NCBI RefSeq assembly: GCF_023856365.1
Contig: NC_064539.1
Span: forward strand, 14,087,519-14,151,518
Length of the DNA: 64,000 nucleotides
Direction: 5' to 3'
Origin: Brienomyrus brachyistius
Lineage: Eukaryota > Chordata > Actinopteri > Osteoglossiformes > Mormyridae
Both the position numbers and the translations under genes were made by a program. Under the pieces are notes generated by a model. The model worked only from the letters and a program-made list of their open reading frames with translations. It searched no databases and was not told the DNA's origin. Of the stretch, positions 23,228 through 34,721 are shown piece after piece. The stretch's first letter is position 1; every line of letters begins with the position of its first letter.

Positions 23228-24396
23228 TACTGAACAAAAATATAAACGCAACACTCTTGTTTCTGCTCCCATTTTTCATGAGATGGACTTAAAGACCTAC
23301 AATTCATTCCAGATACACAATATTACCATTTCTCTCAAACATTTCTCACAAATCAGTCTAAATGTGTGATAGTGAGCACTTCTGCTTTGCTGAGATAATC
23401 CATCCCACCTCACAGGTGTGCCACATCAAGATGCTGATCTGACATCATGGGTAGTGCACAGGTGTACCTTATACTGCCCACAATAAAAGGCCACCCTGGA
23501 ATGTGCAGTTTTTTGCTTTATTGGGGGTCTGGGGACTCAGAACCGGTCAGTATCTGGTGTGACCACCATTTGCCTCATGCAATGCAACACATCTTCTTCG
23601 CATAGAGTTTATCAGATTGTCAATTGTGGCCTGTGGAATGTTGGTCCACTCCTCTTCAATGGCTGTGCGAAGTTGTTGGATATTAGTGGGAACTGGTACA
23701 CGCTGTCGTATACGCCGGTCAAGCACATCCCAAACATGCTCAACGGGTGACATGTCCGGTGAGTATGCTGGCCATGCAAGAACTGGGACATTTTCAGCTT
23801 CCAAGAACTGTGTACAGATCCTTGCAACATGGGGCCGTGCATTATCTGTCTGAGTGGCTGGTCTCAGACGATCTTGGAGGTGAACCTGCTGGATGTGGAG
23901 GTCCTGGGCTGGTGTGGTTACACGTGGTCTGCGGTTGTGAGGCCGGTTGGATGTACTGCCATATTCTCTGAAACGCCTTTGGAGACGGCTTATGGTTGAG
24001 AAATGAACATTCAATGCACGAGCAACAGATCTGGTTGACATTCCTGCTGTCAGCATGCCAATTGCACGCTCCCTCAATGCTTGTGGCATCTGTGGCATTT
24101 TGCTGTGAGACAAAACTGCACATTCCAGGGTGGCCTTTTATTGTGGGCAGTATAAGGTACACCTGTGCACTACCCATGATGTCAGATCAGCATCTTGATG
24201 TGGCACACCTGTGAGGTGGGATGGATTATCTCAGCAAAGCAGAAGTGCTCACTATCACACATTTAGACTGATTTGTGAGAAATGTTTGAGAGAAATGGTA
24301 ATATTGTGTATCTGGAATGAATTGTAGATCTTTAAGTCCATCTCATGAAAAATGGGAGCAAAAACAAAAGTGTTGCGTTTATATTTTTGTTCAGTG
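23228..24396 (-). mobile_element. Tc1-like deletion derivative, copy 1 (1169 bp)
   Basis: Long terminal inverted repeats of about 280 bp (termini tgaacaaaaatataaacgc), TA at both ends (23226-23227, 24397-24398). It encodes an internally deleted transposase on the minus strand. Length and reading frame equal those of the copy at 46300-47468 in the opposite orientation; the end-specific variants (aagacctac at one end, aagatctac at the other) are shared too. Confidence 0.9.
23547..24113 (-). CDS. Internally deleted Tc1 transposase, 188 aa
   Basis: Intact frame from ATG to stop. Residues about 10-75 are the helix-turn-helix DNA-binding half ([20 protein letters not shown], then [15 protein letters not shown]). 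The sequence jumps at about residue 85-88 straight to [14 protein letters not shown] (second catalytic Asp block), then [15 protein letters not shown] (third acidic residue). About 150 residues usual in a 340-aa Tc1 transposase, including the first catalytic Asp, are absent. It cannot catalyse transposition alone but could bind the inverted repeats. The predicted protein is identical to that at 46583-47149. Confidence 0.85.
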   Translation of the reverse strand: MSHSKMPQMPQALRERAIGMLTAGMSTRSVARALNVHFSTISRLQRRFREYGSTSNRPHNRRPRVTTPAQDLHIQQVHLQDRLRPATQTDNARPHVARICTQFLEAENVPVLAWPAYSPDMSPVEHVWDVLDRRIRQRVPVPTNIQQLRTAIEEEWTNIPQATIDNLINSMRRRCVALHEANGGHTRY

Positions 24397-24427
24397 TATA
24401 TTTGTGTCATTCTGCAGTGCAGTTTAT

Positions 24428-24530
24428 GCTAGGTCTGCTTGATTATGTCAAAAATCATAATCATGATTATGTTGGTCAATATTGAGATCATGATTATTTA
24501 TCATGATTACTCATTGACTTTAGGAATATC
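24428..24530. mobile_element. DNA-transposon fragment rich in atcatgatta
   Basis: The words tgcttgattatgtcaaaaat, gtcaatattgagatcatg and tttatcatgattactcattg resemble the end of a common fish hAT-type MITE. Only one end is visible. Confidence 0.4.
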
Positions 24531-24658
24531 ATGCATCTATTTAACTTTTAAAAAAAAAGTGTGTTTTACCAATGGATTTCCTTGAGTTCTAAATGTGATT
24601 AAACTGAGAGACAAAAAAAGGGGGCTGGAAAGGGATGCGCTGGATTTGTAACAAAAGA

Positions 24659-26285
24659 TGTCCTGTAATCATTTACTTTGGACAGCCTTCTAGATGGGTC
24701 CCACTGCTGTGATAATTTGTTAATGCTTATATATTTCCTTTCCACAACACCCAAGTCTTCTATTGATTTAGCATTTTAAATATACAGTACCTGATGTTAA
24801 CATATAAGCCTTTGTATGCTATAATTTTTAATGTTTCTTGCATTAGCTCCGATTATACATCACAAATAGCAGGTGTTTCCTTCATAAAAACTGCCTTTCA
24901 GTTTGAGATCTGGAGGAATTGCAAATGATGAATTTGATCATCAGCCAGAGTTACATATTCAGATCATATCATTTCAGCAGCTGGTGGTATTATTCTCTTG
25001 GGTTGGATCTTATGTGCAGAAACAGCTATTATGTAGGAACACTGGCACTCAGTCACTTCTAATATCACAGAAATTATCTAGGAACATATTTTAATCCATC
25101 CATGCAAAATCACTTCAAATATATTTCACAATAGAATCAAAAAGGTGTTTCAGTCGCTTAGTGGATCGCACCATTGTCTCACACCCCCAGGGTTTCAATC
25201 CCTGCTTATTTTTCCTGTGTCTTGCAGGTTTTCTTCTGCAGTACAAAGATATGATTTGAGCTAAATTTGCCATAGTGTTGATTGCATGTGTATGAGCTGC
25301 CCTGAGATGGACTGGTATACCCCAGCCTTATACCCCAGCCTTATACCCCAGCCTTATACCCTGTGCTGGGTGAGGCTGCAAGCCTCTCATGGTCACCAAA
25401 CCCCCCCCCCCCCCCCCCCCCCCACCGTGGCCATGACCATGAGAAATGGATACAAATAAATAAAAAGATTTAATACAATAATGACATTACATGTTGTTGT
25501 TCACAATTGTCATGGATGCTGTCCATTGTAACTTTGCATTTTCATTTTTACAACTTACTGTACATGTGTGAGATAATGATGTCAAGTCGTGTTAGAGTAA
25601 AACTAAGGTTTTTGTAGGGATTCTATAAGGTATCAGCTTTAATCAGTACCGGTCAACCCATTAGGCGACATAGGGTGTCATCTTCTGAGGGGGTGCCAAT
25701 TTATCAAGCCAATTTCGCTTTGGAAATATGTAATGGTGTGGGATTTGGGTGGAGAGGGGTCTGTGTCTAAACTTTTGACTGGTGCTGTACAGATCATGCA
25801 AATCAGATTACATTAGATGTAATTCAGGCTTTAAAAAAAGAAAGAATCCATGTTTTTTTTATGAAAAAGAAAACAATAATGTAAACCCTTCCATACATCA
25901 TTACCTAATTATAATGCAACTTATTATGACTAGAAGTGATAATTTACCTAAAGCTCTTGGTATTTTGGTGCAAACAGAAAAAATACATCACTGAGTATTA
26001 AAATAGAAACTTGAAGATAAATTTATCTTCATGCAGCACCAGTACCAGCTGATACACTTCTGTGCACACTATGCATAATAACACGAGTTATGCAAGGTCC
26101 TTCTGAGCTCTAGTGATGTTCTGCCTTTACAGGCCTATAAGATACATAATTGGTCCTTCCCAATGCAAATGTCTTTACTTCATGTTACTTTGAAAAAATG
26201 TTGCTCTTTACTCTCTTTCATATTCTTTACCATAGAAATATATTTTTTGCGTCTGTCAATTTTAACTTCAAGGCTAACATTAAAC
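24659..26285 (+). repeat. Segmental duplication, copy A (1.63 kb)
   Basis: Starts tgtcctgtaatcatttac and is repeated in the same orientation at 27368-28587. It includes an old V-SINE-like remnant at about 25150-25460. That remnant holds three 13-bp ataccccagcctt units and a run of about 24 C (near 25400-25423). Bases 25753-26150 are present only in this copy. No coding sequence. Confidence 0.9.
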
Positions 26286-26296
26286 AATTTTTTTTT

Positions 26297-26350
26297 AGTT
26301 TATTTTGGTTAAAGCATATAATAGCAATTGGTTAACAGAAATGATGTTTT
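26297..26350 (+). repeat. Short direct repeat of 23072-23124
   Basis: About 50 bp (tttattttggttaaagcata and tagcaattggttaacagaaa) shared with 23072-23124, lying just beyond the end of duplication copy A. Confidence 0.8.
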
Positions 26351-26544
26351 TTTGCTCCTGCATAATTTGTATGGCTTACACTTATGGGCACAAGGATTAT
26401 CGATAAACATGGTGCACATGAGTTGAGGAGAAAAAAATAGCAAGCCAAATACTAAATGAAATTCAAAAATACTTTGACTCCTTTAAGTTGCAGTAGATTA
26501 TTAAATCATTGCTGGCCCTGAACATGAATATACATTCATAATGA

Positions 26545-26710
26545 ATGTATACACCAATCATCAGTGTTGGGGTTGCTACTTGTAAAGCTACAAGCTATTT
26601 ATGATTAAAAGTAGCTAAGCTACAGCCAAGCTACTGTTTTAATATAGTAGTTTGCTACACTACAAGCTACAGAGAAAAAGTAGCTACTTCATCAATGTGA
26701 TTCGCTTAAA
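26545..26710. mobile_element. hAT-like MITE remnant with aagctac words
   Basis: Begins cagtgttggggttgctac, followed by repeated words such as aagctacaagct, gtagctaagctac and aaaagtagctac. This fits the CAGTGTTGGG-type hAT terminus of fish. The second end is not clear. Confidence 0.5.
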
Positions 26711-26719
26711 GCAAATTAA

Positions 26720-27367
26720 TTAAAAGGATGTGAAGCATGATGTTAAAAGTTTAAATGAAAATATATATTTTTAACAATATAATGTTAAATCACAATAAGG
26801 TTTCAAATAAGTTTCTTTGCTTGGTGTAAACCAAGAGTACTTCACAATTGCTGTGACAATAGAGGTGCAACAAAAAAAGATAGATTTTCTGTCCAAGAAC
26901 CAAAGCGCTCCTATACATTTTAATGAAAGTGCCTAAAATATTGTTTGCCGTGAAGTATTTTTCAACCCTTCAACAATCATCCCCAGAGTACTCAAGCAAA
27001 AAACACCAATCACAAGTACCCCATAGTTGAAAATACCCTTCTTTGCAAAGAGAGAAAAATAATAAAGGATTCAAAAGTTTTTGTCATATGTACAAAGTAC
27101 AGTATAGGAGTAGGATTTTAGCTACTCCTCTACACTGCCAGTCACGAATAATACTAAGGGGTATAGCATGTTTAACAATCTGACATGAATGTAAGTGATG
27201 AATGCTTCCTTTGGTGTGTGTATTAATCTTTTAATTGCTCTAATCGTGCCATTAAAGCCAAGGAAAAGTCTTTTCGAATATGTTTTTAAATCCTTGCTTT
27301 TATTTGGTCTTACTTTCTTGTCATTCCCTATGGAAAACACTTAAGTGGGATAAGCTTTAGATTTTAA
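26720..27367. other. Intergenic, nothing recognised
   Basis: AT-rich spacer between the two duplication copies. Confidence 0.35.
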
Positions 27368-28587
27368 TGTCCTGTAATCATTTACTTTGGACAGCCTTCT
27401 AGATGGGTCCCACTGCTGTGATAATTTGTTAATGCTTATATATTTCCTTTCCACAACATCCAAGTCTGGAAGGCATTTTGAATATACCTGATGTTAACAT
27501 ATAAGCCTATGTATGCTATAATTTTTAATGTTTCTTGCATTAGCTCCCATTATCCATCACAAATAGCAGGTGTTTCCTTCATAAAAACTGCCTTTCAGTT
27601 TGAGATCTGGAGGAATTGCAAATGATGAATTTGATCATCAGCCAAAGTTACATATTCAGATCATATCATTTCAGCAGCTGGTGGTATTATTCTCTTGGGT
27701 TGGATCTTATGTGCAGAAACAGCTATTATGTAGGAACACTGGCACTCAGTCACTTCTAATATCACAGAAATGATCTAGGAACATATTTTAATATTTTAAT
27801 CCATCCATGCAAAATCACTTCAAATATATTTCACAATAGAATCAAAAAGGTGTTTCAGTCGCTTAGTGGATCGCACCATTGTCTCACACCCCCAGGGTTT
27901 CAATCCCTGCTTATTTTCCCTGTGTCTTGCAGGTTTTCTTCTGCAGTACAAAGATATGATTTGAGCTAAATTGGCCATAGTGTTGATTGCATGTGTATGA
28001 GCTGCCCTGAGATGGACTGGTATACCCCAGCCTTATACCCCAGCCTTATACCCCAGCCTTATACCCTGTGCTGGGTGAGGCTGCAAGCCTCTCATGGTCA
28101 CCAAACCCCCCCCCCCCCCCCCCCCCCACCGTGGCCATGACCATGAGAAATGGATACAAATAAATAAAAAGATTTAATACAATAATGACATTACATGTTG
28201 TTGTTCACAATTGTCATGGATGCTGTCCATTGTAACTTTGCATTTTCATTTTTACGACTTACTGTACATGTGCGAGATAATGATGTCAAGTCGTGTTAGA
28301 GTAAAACTGAGGTTTTTGTAGGGATTCTATAAGGTATCAGCTGTAATCAGTACCGGTCAACCCATTAGGCGACATAGGGTGTCATCTTCTGAGGGGGTGC
28401 CAATTTATCAGGCTAATTTCGCTTTGGAAATATGTAATGGTGTGGGATTTGGGTGGTCCTTCCCAATGCAAATGTCTTTACTTCATGTTACTTTGAAAAA
28501 ATGTTCCTCTTTACTCTCTTTCATATTCTTTACCATAGAAATATATTTTTTGCGTCTGTCAATTTTAACTTCAAGGCTAGCATTAAA
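27368..28587 (+). repeat. Segmental duplication, copy B (1.22 kb)
   Basis: Matches 24659-25752 over 27368-28456 with few substitutions, then jumps to sequence equal to 26151-26285. The 398-bp gap has the short word tgg at the joint. It carries the same V-SINE remnant and a run of about 25 C near 28107-28131. Confidence 0.9.
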
Positions 28588-28794
28588 AATAATCATTATA
28601 GCTGTATATAAAGCATTAGGTAAATGAGTTGAATGTAAATGTACCAGTAAGGTACCATTGAGATGCCCTTTGTGAGGCACTGCTCCCCAGTCACTGCATT
28701 AGCTGCCCTGTTATGCCATGATGTCAGATGTGGGTTAAATGCAGAGGACACCTTTTGTTGTTGTGCACTGTGTTGTGTTAACAATAATCACTGA

Positions 28795-29225
28795 AAAAGG
28801 AAGACTATTCCATACTCTAACTATATGCTGTGTGATTTCTCAAGTCCAGTTCAAAGTATTCTCCCGCTAATTTCCACATAAAGCCATGAGTTCTTGTATT
28901 TGAACTAATATTGCAGTAACTTTTTGGTCGAACAGCATCCAGACCTGTTAGATTCTTATATACCTGGATCATGTCCCCCCTTAGTCTCCTTTGCTCGAGG
29001 CTAAACAGATTCAGCTCAGCTAACCTCTCCTCATAAGACATTCCTCTAATACCAGGAATCATTCTTGTAGCCCTAAGCTGAACCCTTTCTAAGGCAGCAA
29101 TGTCCTTTTTAAGGTACGGTGACCAGACCTGCACACAATATTCTAGGGGGGGTTTTACCAAGAAATTTTATAATCTTAGCATCACCTCCCTTAACTCAAA
29201 TTCCACACACCTAACCCTAACCCTT
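28795..29225 (-). mobile_element. CR1-like LINE 3' end, RT pseudogene
   Basis: Minus-strand translation PPLEYCVQVWSPYLKKDI, ALERVQLRATRMIPG, MSYEERLAELNLFSLEQ and RLRGDMIQVYKNLTG: the C-terminal part of a CR1-like reverse transcriptase. The frame is broken after AGEYFELDLR, and the usual 3' tail is shortened. Confidence 0.85.
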
Positions 29226-29299
29226 TTTAATTGCTTCCCCACACTGGCGAGAGTGGGATATGGAAGCATCAACATATAACTACTGCAGTGTTTTTGAAA

Positions 29300-29350
29300 T
29301 GTAACATTGAACTACAGGCAGTTCCCAGGTTATGAACATCTAACTTATGA
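29300..29350. other. Possible MITE scrap
   Basis: Words cagttcccaggttatgaac and taacttatgaac resemble the gaac-type words of the MITE family at 4875, but the stretch is too short to assign. Confidence 0.25.
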
Positions 29351-29354
29351 ACAA

Positions 29355-31425
29355 CAAAATATAACAACAACAAATTTATTTTTGTATAGCGCATTATCAC
29401 AACATTACATCGTTTCAAAGTGCTGTACAGCATCTGCCCCCAAAGCCCCCAGTGATTAAGCCATAGGCAACAGTGGCAAGGAAAAACTCCCAAGAAGGAA
29501 GAAACCTTGGGAGGGACCAGACTCAAAGGGGGAGCCCATCCTCCAGGGGGCAGCAGGGAGAGTCAAATTGGAGAGATGGTTAAGTGCCGAGTCATACTGT
29601 CCAAATCATAAAATTTGAGACACAACCGGGGAGCAGGGGGGAGATGACAAGCTGGTGCTGACACTCCCTCCAATTGCCAGGCAACCATAAGTAAGGCAGC
29701 GGGTCAAAAATGGAAGATGACACAGGCAGAACGGCGAGCTGGATGCAGGAACGTCACTGGTGGTGGCGACATCACATGCAGCAGGGGGTGTTGGACATCG
29801 TTATAGATTGAGGTCTCCAGGCATCACCCCCCAGGAGGAGTAGGGGAAATAAAATGTGCAATTAGTCAAAGTAGGGGAGACTATAGGCAGTGCTAACAGT
29901 TATGTGCAAATGCAAATGCAATGTGCAAGCTCCGGCAGATATGGCTATGGCAGCATAAGTAGGAGGGAGAGGCAAGTGGGAATGCAGGCATGGGGAGTCC
30001 CTGAAATGTCAGCACTCCAATTCCACAAGGGATTGTGAAGCTAAAGTGACAGCACTGACAGTCCAGTTTATCCAAAGCCAATGGCACCGATCCCCACCCA
30101 GCTCTACACCTCACACTATAGGTCTGACTGGGAGTGAGGAGTTAGCTAGAGCTAGAACTAGTGTCCCTATAAGCTGAACTAAACAGGTGAGTTTTTAGTG
30201 TAGACTTGAATATTGAGACTGAACCACACACATCGGGAGGAAGACCATTCCACAGCTGAGGAGCTCTATAGGAGAAAGCTCTGCAGCCTGCCGTAGCTCT
30301 TTCTACCCTAGGTACTAACAGATATCCCGTGCCTTGAGAACGAAGCAAGCGTGGAGGGTTGTATGAGATCAGCATATCACTAAGGCCATTCAGTGCTTTA
30401 TAGGTTAATAGCAGTATTTTATAGTCAATCCAAGACTTAACTGGTAGCCAATGAAGGGAGGAAAAGACCGGTGTAATGCAATAAAATTTTTTAGTGTTTG
30501 TTAGAACTCTGGCTGCTGCATTCTGTACCAGCTGAGGTTTATGTAAGGATGCAGACGGGCAACCAGAAAGGAAGGCATTACAGTGGTCCAGTCTGGAAGT
30601 TACAAAGGCATGTATTAATTTTTCTGCTCCATGAAGTGAGAGCATCTTACAAAGCTTGGCTATGTTCCGTAGATGATAAAACGCAGTTCTACAGTAGTAA
30701 TACTTCTTATGTGAGCATCAAAATATAGATCTGAATCAACAAGAATGCCACTGTGTTAGATTGTGTAGGAAGGATACCAATGTTGAGGTGGTGAACCTTA
30801 TTTCTTTCAGCCTTGGGACCAATTACCAGTACTTCTGTTTTTTCTGTGTTCAACATAAGGAAATTTTTTGCCATCCAGCACCGGATATCTAGTAAACAGT
30901 CTTCAACTCGCGTGAAGTGAAGAAGTCATTTAGAAGAAATGTCTTGTTTGCTAGCAATCTAGCATTAAACCTCCCAAAATGAAGAGTGCAGACTTTTCCA
31001 TCGGAGGCTGTCGAACATCTCAGCGGGCGAAGCAGTGAAGGATCCACACCACGTCTTCGAGCCTGAATCCACCCGGATGGACAATGGAACGTCAGCTGAC
31101 CCGGCGATTCAGGTACCTCTTGTCTAGTAGTCATCGGGCAGCCGGAGGCAGTGGATCCATCACAGGCGAATGCAATACTGGCGGAAGCCTGGTGAGCTTT
31201 AATTTTCACCCACACGCCTCCACGTTTACCCCACTGCCTCGAGCGTTTTTTACAGTAGATGGGCGCGGAAGGACGGTGCAGGTATTGCGGTATATCTGAC
31301 GGGAGGAAGACTTGTAATCGTATTTCCCAAACCCTGCCATGACGGAGCCACGGGAGACATTTGGATGTTAAGAAGAGTTTGGCTATTGTAAAAAAGCAAA
31401 GAAGAGGCATCTTGACAGCAACTAC
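29355..31425 (-). mobile_element. L2-like LINE with large internal deletion
   Basis: Minus strand. Leader from about 31425, then RLLANKTFLLNDFFTSREL (start of the endonuclease, about 30910-30965). This is followed almost at once by the end region of the reverse transcriptase: WMAKNFLMLNTEKTEVLV (about 30830-30875), then KLIHAFVTSRLDHCNAFLSG, LVQNAAARVLTNTKKF, SLHWLPVKSWIDYKILLL and RAFSYRAPQLWNGLP (down to 30142). The 3' UTR runs to about 29355 with ttgtatagcgcattatc. Most of the endonuclease and the RT palm are missing. Confidence 0.75.
30142..30645 (-). pseudogene. L2-like reverse transcriptase C-terminal fragment
   Basis: A 167-residue frame with the thumb/connection part of a non-LTR RT (HAFVTSRLDHCNAFL, LVQNAAARVLT, LHWLPVKSWIDYKILLLTYK). 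No catalytic FADD block. Same family as 55880-56605. Confidence 0.8.
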
Positions 31426-31499
31426 AAATTAATAAAACAAACAGTAAACTAAGCAGACAAGGTAGACGGCTGGACACACACACCTGCGCCATATTCCCC

Positions 31500-32690
31500 C
31501 CCCAAATGAGACAGAGTCTTATATCCCAGTCACTGAGCAATATTTATTAACACAGGAAAACCTTTAAAAGAATCTAAATAGCATAAATTAACAAAATATC
31601 AAAACCATGGCTAAAACTTCAGATCATAAGCCAGGAAGGGAAGGTTCGGTTACAAAACCCAGAGTACTGGCAGTCCAATTCTATATGCAAACCAAAGCCA
31701 ATATGTAAGCCAGTGAGAGTGGTTACCTGGAAGTAAAAGGAAGAGAGTCCAATGCAGAAAACACACACACGCAGTCACACAGCAAACCACAACATAGAGT
31801 GAGTTTTCATTGATTCACATCTTGATCACTCCATGCTGTGCAGAAAAGGCCACACCACACACCCCCAAAACACCAGCACAATGTTCTCCGGCTCTATACC
31901 TGTAGATGGGAAGAGGATAAAGGATAAATAAATACCCTCAAAACTCACACCAATTAGACCAGCCAGTACTCAAAGGCTAGACTTAGTAATTGCCACTCAC
32001 TTGTTCAAAAGAACCACAAACAAAATATCAAAACCACAAACCACATCACCTTATCACAAAAAAAGAGGGAAAAAAAGAAATACAGGCAAAACAGTAATGG
32101 CAACTCCTGCAACCATACGCACACAATTAGTACCATAGCCATGATGCAGATGAATTTAGAATAATTATATGCACAATATACACAGATGCATCCTACATGG
32201 GCTTCAGCATAAACCCAGACACGCAACCCCTTACAGCTGGCAACAAATCTAAAAGAAATAGGTTGTTATTCCATACAAAACACACGTTGCCGCCATACCA
32301 CCATTCAAACAACATAACTGAATACCTCGCACTGCATCCCGACACAGGGGAACCAGCAGCTCACAACGATCCCCCTCTATTAAAGGAATGGAATTAAAGG
32401 AACAACAGACCATACCCTCTACCACCGGCTTCCCGCAGCTTTTATCCTCACCGCTACTAACTACTATAACTGCCTGAGCAGAAACAACTGTGCAATACCG
32501 GAAACTTAAAATTAAGGAGGCTACCATGGTAACCGTGCAAGCAATCTACCCACGTACAGTAACATAGCTCCGCACAGTACAGGAAGCTTGGTCTTGCGGA
32601 ACACTGCCATTAGTAACCACATAAACCAGTCGCTAGTATACCACAGCCCAACACGTGCCGGTTACACAGTTACAAATGGAATACAAAGAA
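31500..32690 (-). other. Unassigned; possible LTR-type sequence on the minus strand
   Basis: No gene seen. Near the left edge the minus strand reads GTTAATAAATATTGCTCAG, with an AATAAA signal before a possible end. The sequence lacks coding motifs. Could be an old LTR; weak evidence. Confidence 0.2.
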
Positions 32691-32707
32691 AGTAGAATAT
32701 CAAAACA

Positions 32708-33085
32708 TGTCACCCCCCCCTTATGAGAAGGCAGAGCATTCCAATTAACCATACCTGGGATGGCCCCCTTAAAAGCTGGAACACCCTAGCACTCAGTGTA
32801 AGGTATTGTTGTTCCTATGCCACGGCATACTGAACATTCTATCCCTTTCTTAAGTTTAGCCCTAGTACAACTTGCCGGCTGTGTCCTAGTCTGTTCTCGG
32901 GTGTGTGCTCCTTAACCCTGTCCAGCGTGCTTTGTTCCAGACTGATCTTGTTGGCATCTCTGACCTTTGGCTCCTCTTCCACAACCACGATCCTGCCCGA
33001 CGATTCGGATTTGATCAACGTTTGCTTGAATAAAGCTCCCCATTTGCTTGGCATCCTGCTCTCTCTGATGTTTTCTGCCCTGACA
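32708..33085 (+). mobile_element. Gypsy 5' LTR
   Basis: 378 bp from TGTCACCCCC to CCCTGACA, so the ends form the 5-bp inverted repeat TGTCA/TGACA. A TTAAAAG-type box lies near 32769 and AATAAA at 33029-33034. The gag start follows 21 bp later, leaving room for a primer-binding site (gaaatacctcggcatcac). Confidence 0.7.
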
Positions 33086-33106
33086 GAAATACCTCGGCAT
33101 CACAAC

Positions 33107-34330
33107 ATGGAGCCACATGAGCAACTCCAAGAAGCCCTCAACCAGATGAACCAGCTAACTAACCTGGTGCACCAACTGCAGCAAGGTGTGATGGCAGCCA
33201 GCCCTTTTCAGAGCACGCCTCCCCATACATCATCCTGGATTCCCATCAGCATGCCAGTATGATGGAGACCACGATCGTTGTCGAGCGATTCTCGTGCTCT
33301 GTGGGCTATATCTGGACCATCACCCCAAAATGTTTTTAGATGACTGCGATCAGATCCACTTCATTATTTGCCTTCTGAGGGGAACGGCAGCGGCCGACTG
33401 CCCTTTGAGGATTAGATAGTCCTGTACTCTGCTGCTTGGTTGTCGTCCAATGGGCTTTCTGAGATGTGTTTGATCATCCAGCACTGGGGCAGAGTCTGGG
33501 CAACCGACTCCTCGACCTTCAGAAGGGAAATTGGAATGCCACAGACTTCACCCTAGAATTCTGAACTGTCGCTGCTGGGTTAGATTGGCAGCCTTCTTGC
33601 CTCCAGGTGCTGTGTTGGCACACCCTGAATCCTGAATTGCAGGCAGAACTGGCAAGCAGGGGAGAGGCCAGAACTTTCAATGACTATGTACAGCTGTCCA
33701 TAGCACTGGACACCGTGGTCCAGGAGCGTTGATGGTCCTGCTCACGATCTGAGACGACCTGGACTTCAAGCCCCACTAAGAGCCCATCCAGCTTGGCAGA
33801 CCTGCACTCTCCCTAAATGAGCACTTTCCATTATACTCACCAGTGGCTCTGTACAGTATGTACTGTGCTAAACTGGGGAATATTTTTCGCACTTGCCCCC
33901 ATGTATCCCAAACTGGAAACCAACCATACTGTAGTGCTAAATCCTCCTACTATTTCACATTCACAGTTGTTTGTACATACCTCTTTATTCTGGAATCACG
34001 GTTACCTAGACTTGCGTGTTCTACTGGACTCCAGGGCAGTGGGAAAATTTGTGGATCACCCTGGTAAGGGAGCACTCTATTCCCCTTGAACCACTGCCTG
34101 TACCCCTAGTTGTGAAGAGAGTAGACAGGACTCTGCTCAACACTGGGCAGGTAATTTATCACATGATCCTACTACAACTCTAGGTAGGCGCTACCCATAG
34201 CAAAGAGATTTGCTTTTTGGTATTACCAGTAGTTAGAGATGGTCTGATATTGGGGCACCCCTGGCTACATCTTAATAACCCCTACATCGACTGGGTTGTG
34301 AGGGAAATCATCGCTTGGTCTCCCCGCTGT
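33107..34330 (+). pseudogene. Gypsy gag and protease remnant
   Basis: gag starts MEPHEQLQEALNQMNQLTNL (33107) and stops at 33262. Gag-like coding goes on in other frames (FLDDCDQIHFIICLLRGTAA near 33340; LNPELQAELASRGEARTF near 33630). The aspartic protease part is seen as LDLRVLLDSRAVGKFVDHP near 34005-34060, where the usual Asp-Ser-Gly is Asp-Ser-Arg. The later flank is PVVRDGLILGHPWLHLNNP at 34225-34280. The element is cut at 34330 by a SINE; no RT follows. Several stops make it dead. Confidence 0.75.
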
Positions 34331-34545
34331 CATCCATCCATCCATCCATTTTCCAAATCGCTTATCCTACTGGGTCGCGGGGGTCCGGAGCCTATCCCGG
34401 AAGCAATGAGCACGAGGCAGGGAACAACCCAGGATGGGGGGCCAGCCCATCGCAGGGCACACTTACACACCATTCACTCACGCATGCACACCTACGGGCA
34501 ATTTAGCAACTCCAACTAGCCTCAGCATGTTTTTGGACTGTGGGG
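34325..34545 (-). mobile_element. V-SINE-like SINE, 5'-truncated
   Basis: Minus strand: (CATC)n, ttttccaaatcgcttatcc, gggtcgcgg, ggatggggggccagcccat, cagcatgtttttggactg, ending near 34545. The head and most of the central domain are missing. It interrupts the gypsy protease region. Confidence 0.9.
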
Positions 34546-34721
34546 AAATCTACACCCTTGTTTCAAATTTTAATTTACCAAAAGCCTGTTTCGTGCTTAC
34601 ATCATTAATCACACGTTTTGAATATACATTGTAATTAGACTACAGCCACAGTTTATTTTTAAGTATTGTGTCATTATGTGACTTGTTCCTTCGGTATAGT
34701 CAGCTATAAATTTAAAGTTTA

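Noticed and set aside
29205..29224. Telomere-like cctaaccctaaccc
   Set aside because: Only two units; chance or ordinary interstitial repeat.
30889..31410. 173-residue open frame as a host gene
   Set aside because: Its end is the LINE endonuclease start (LLANKTFLLNDFF) and the rest is LINE leader.
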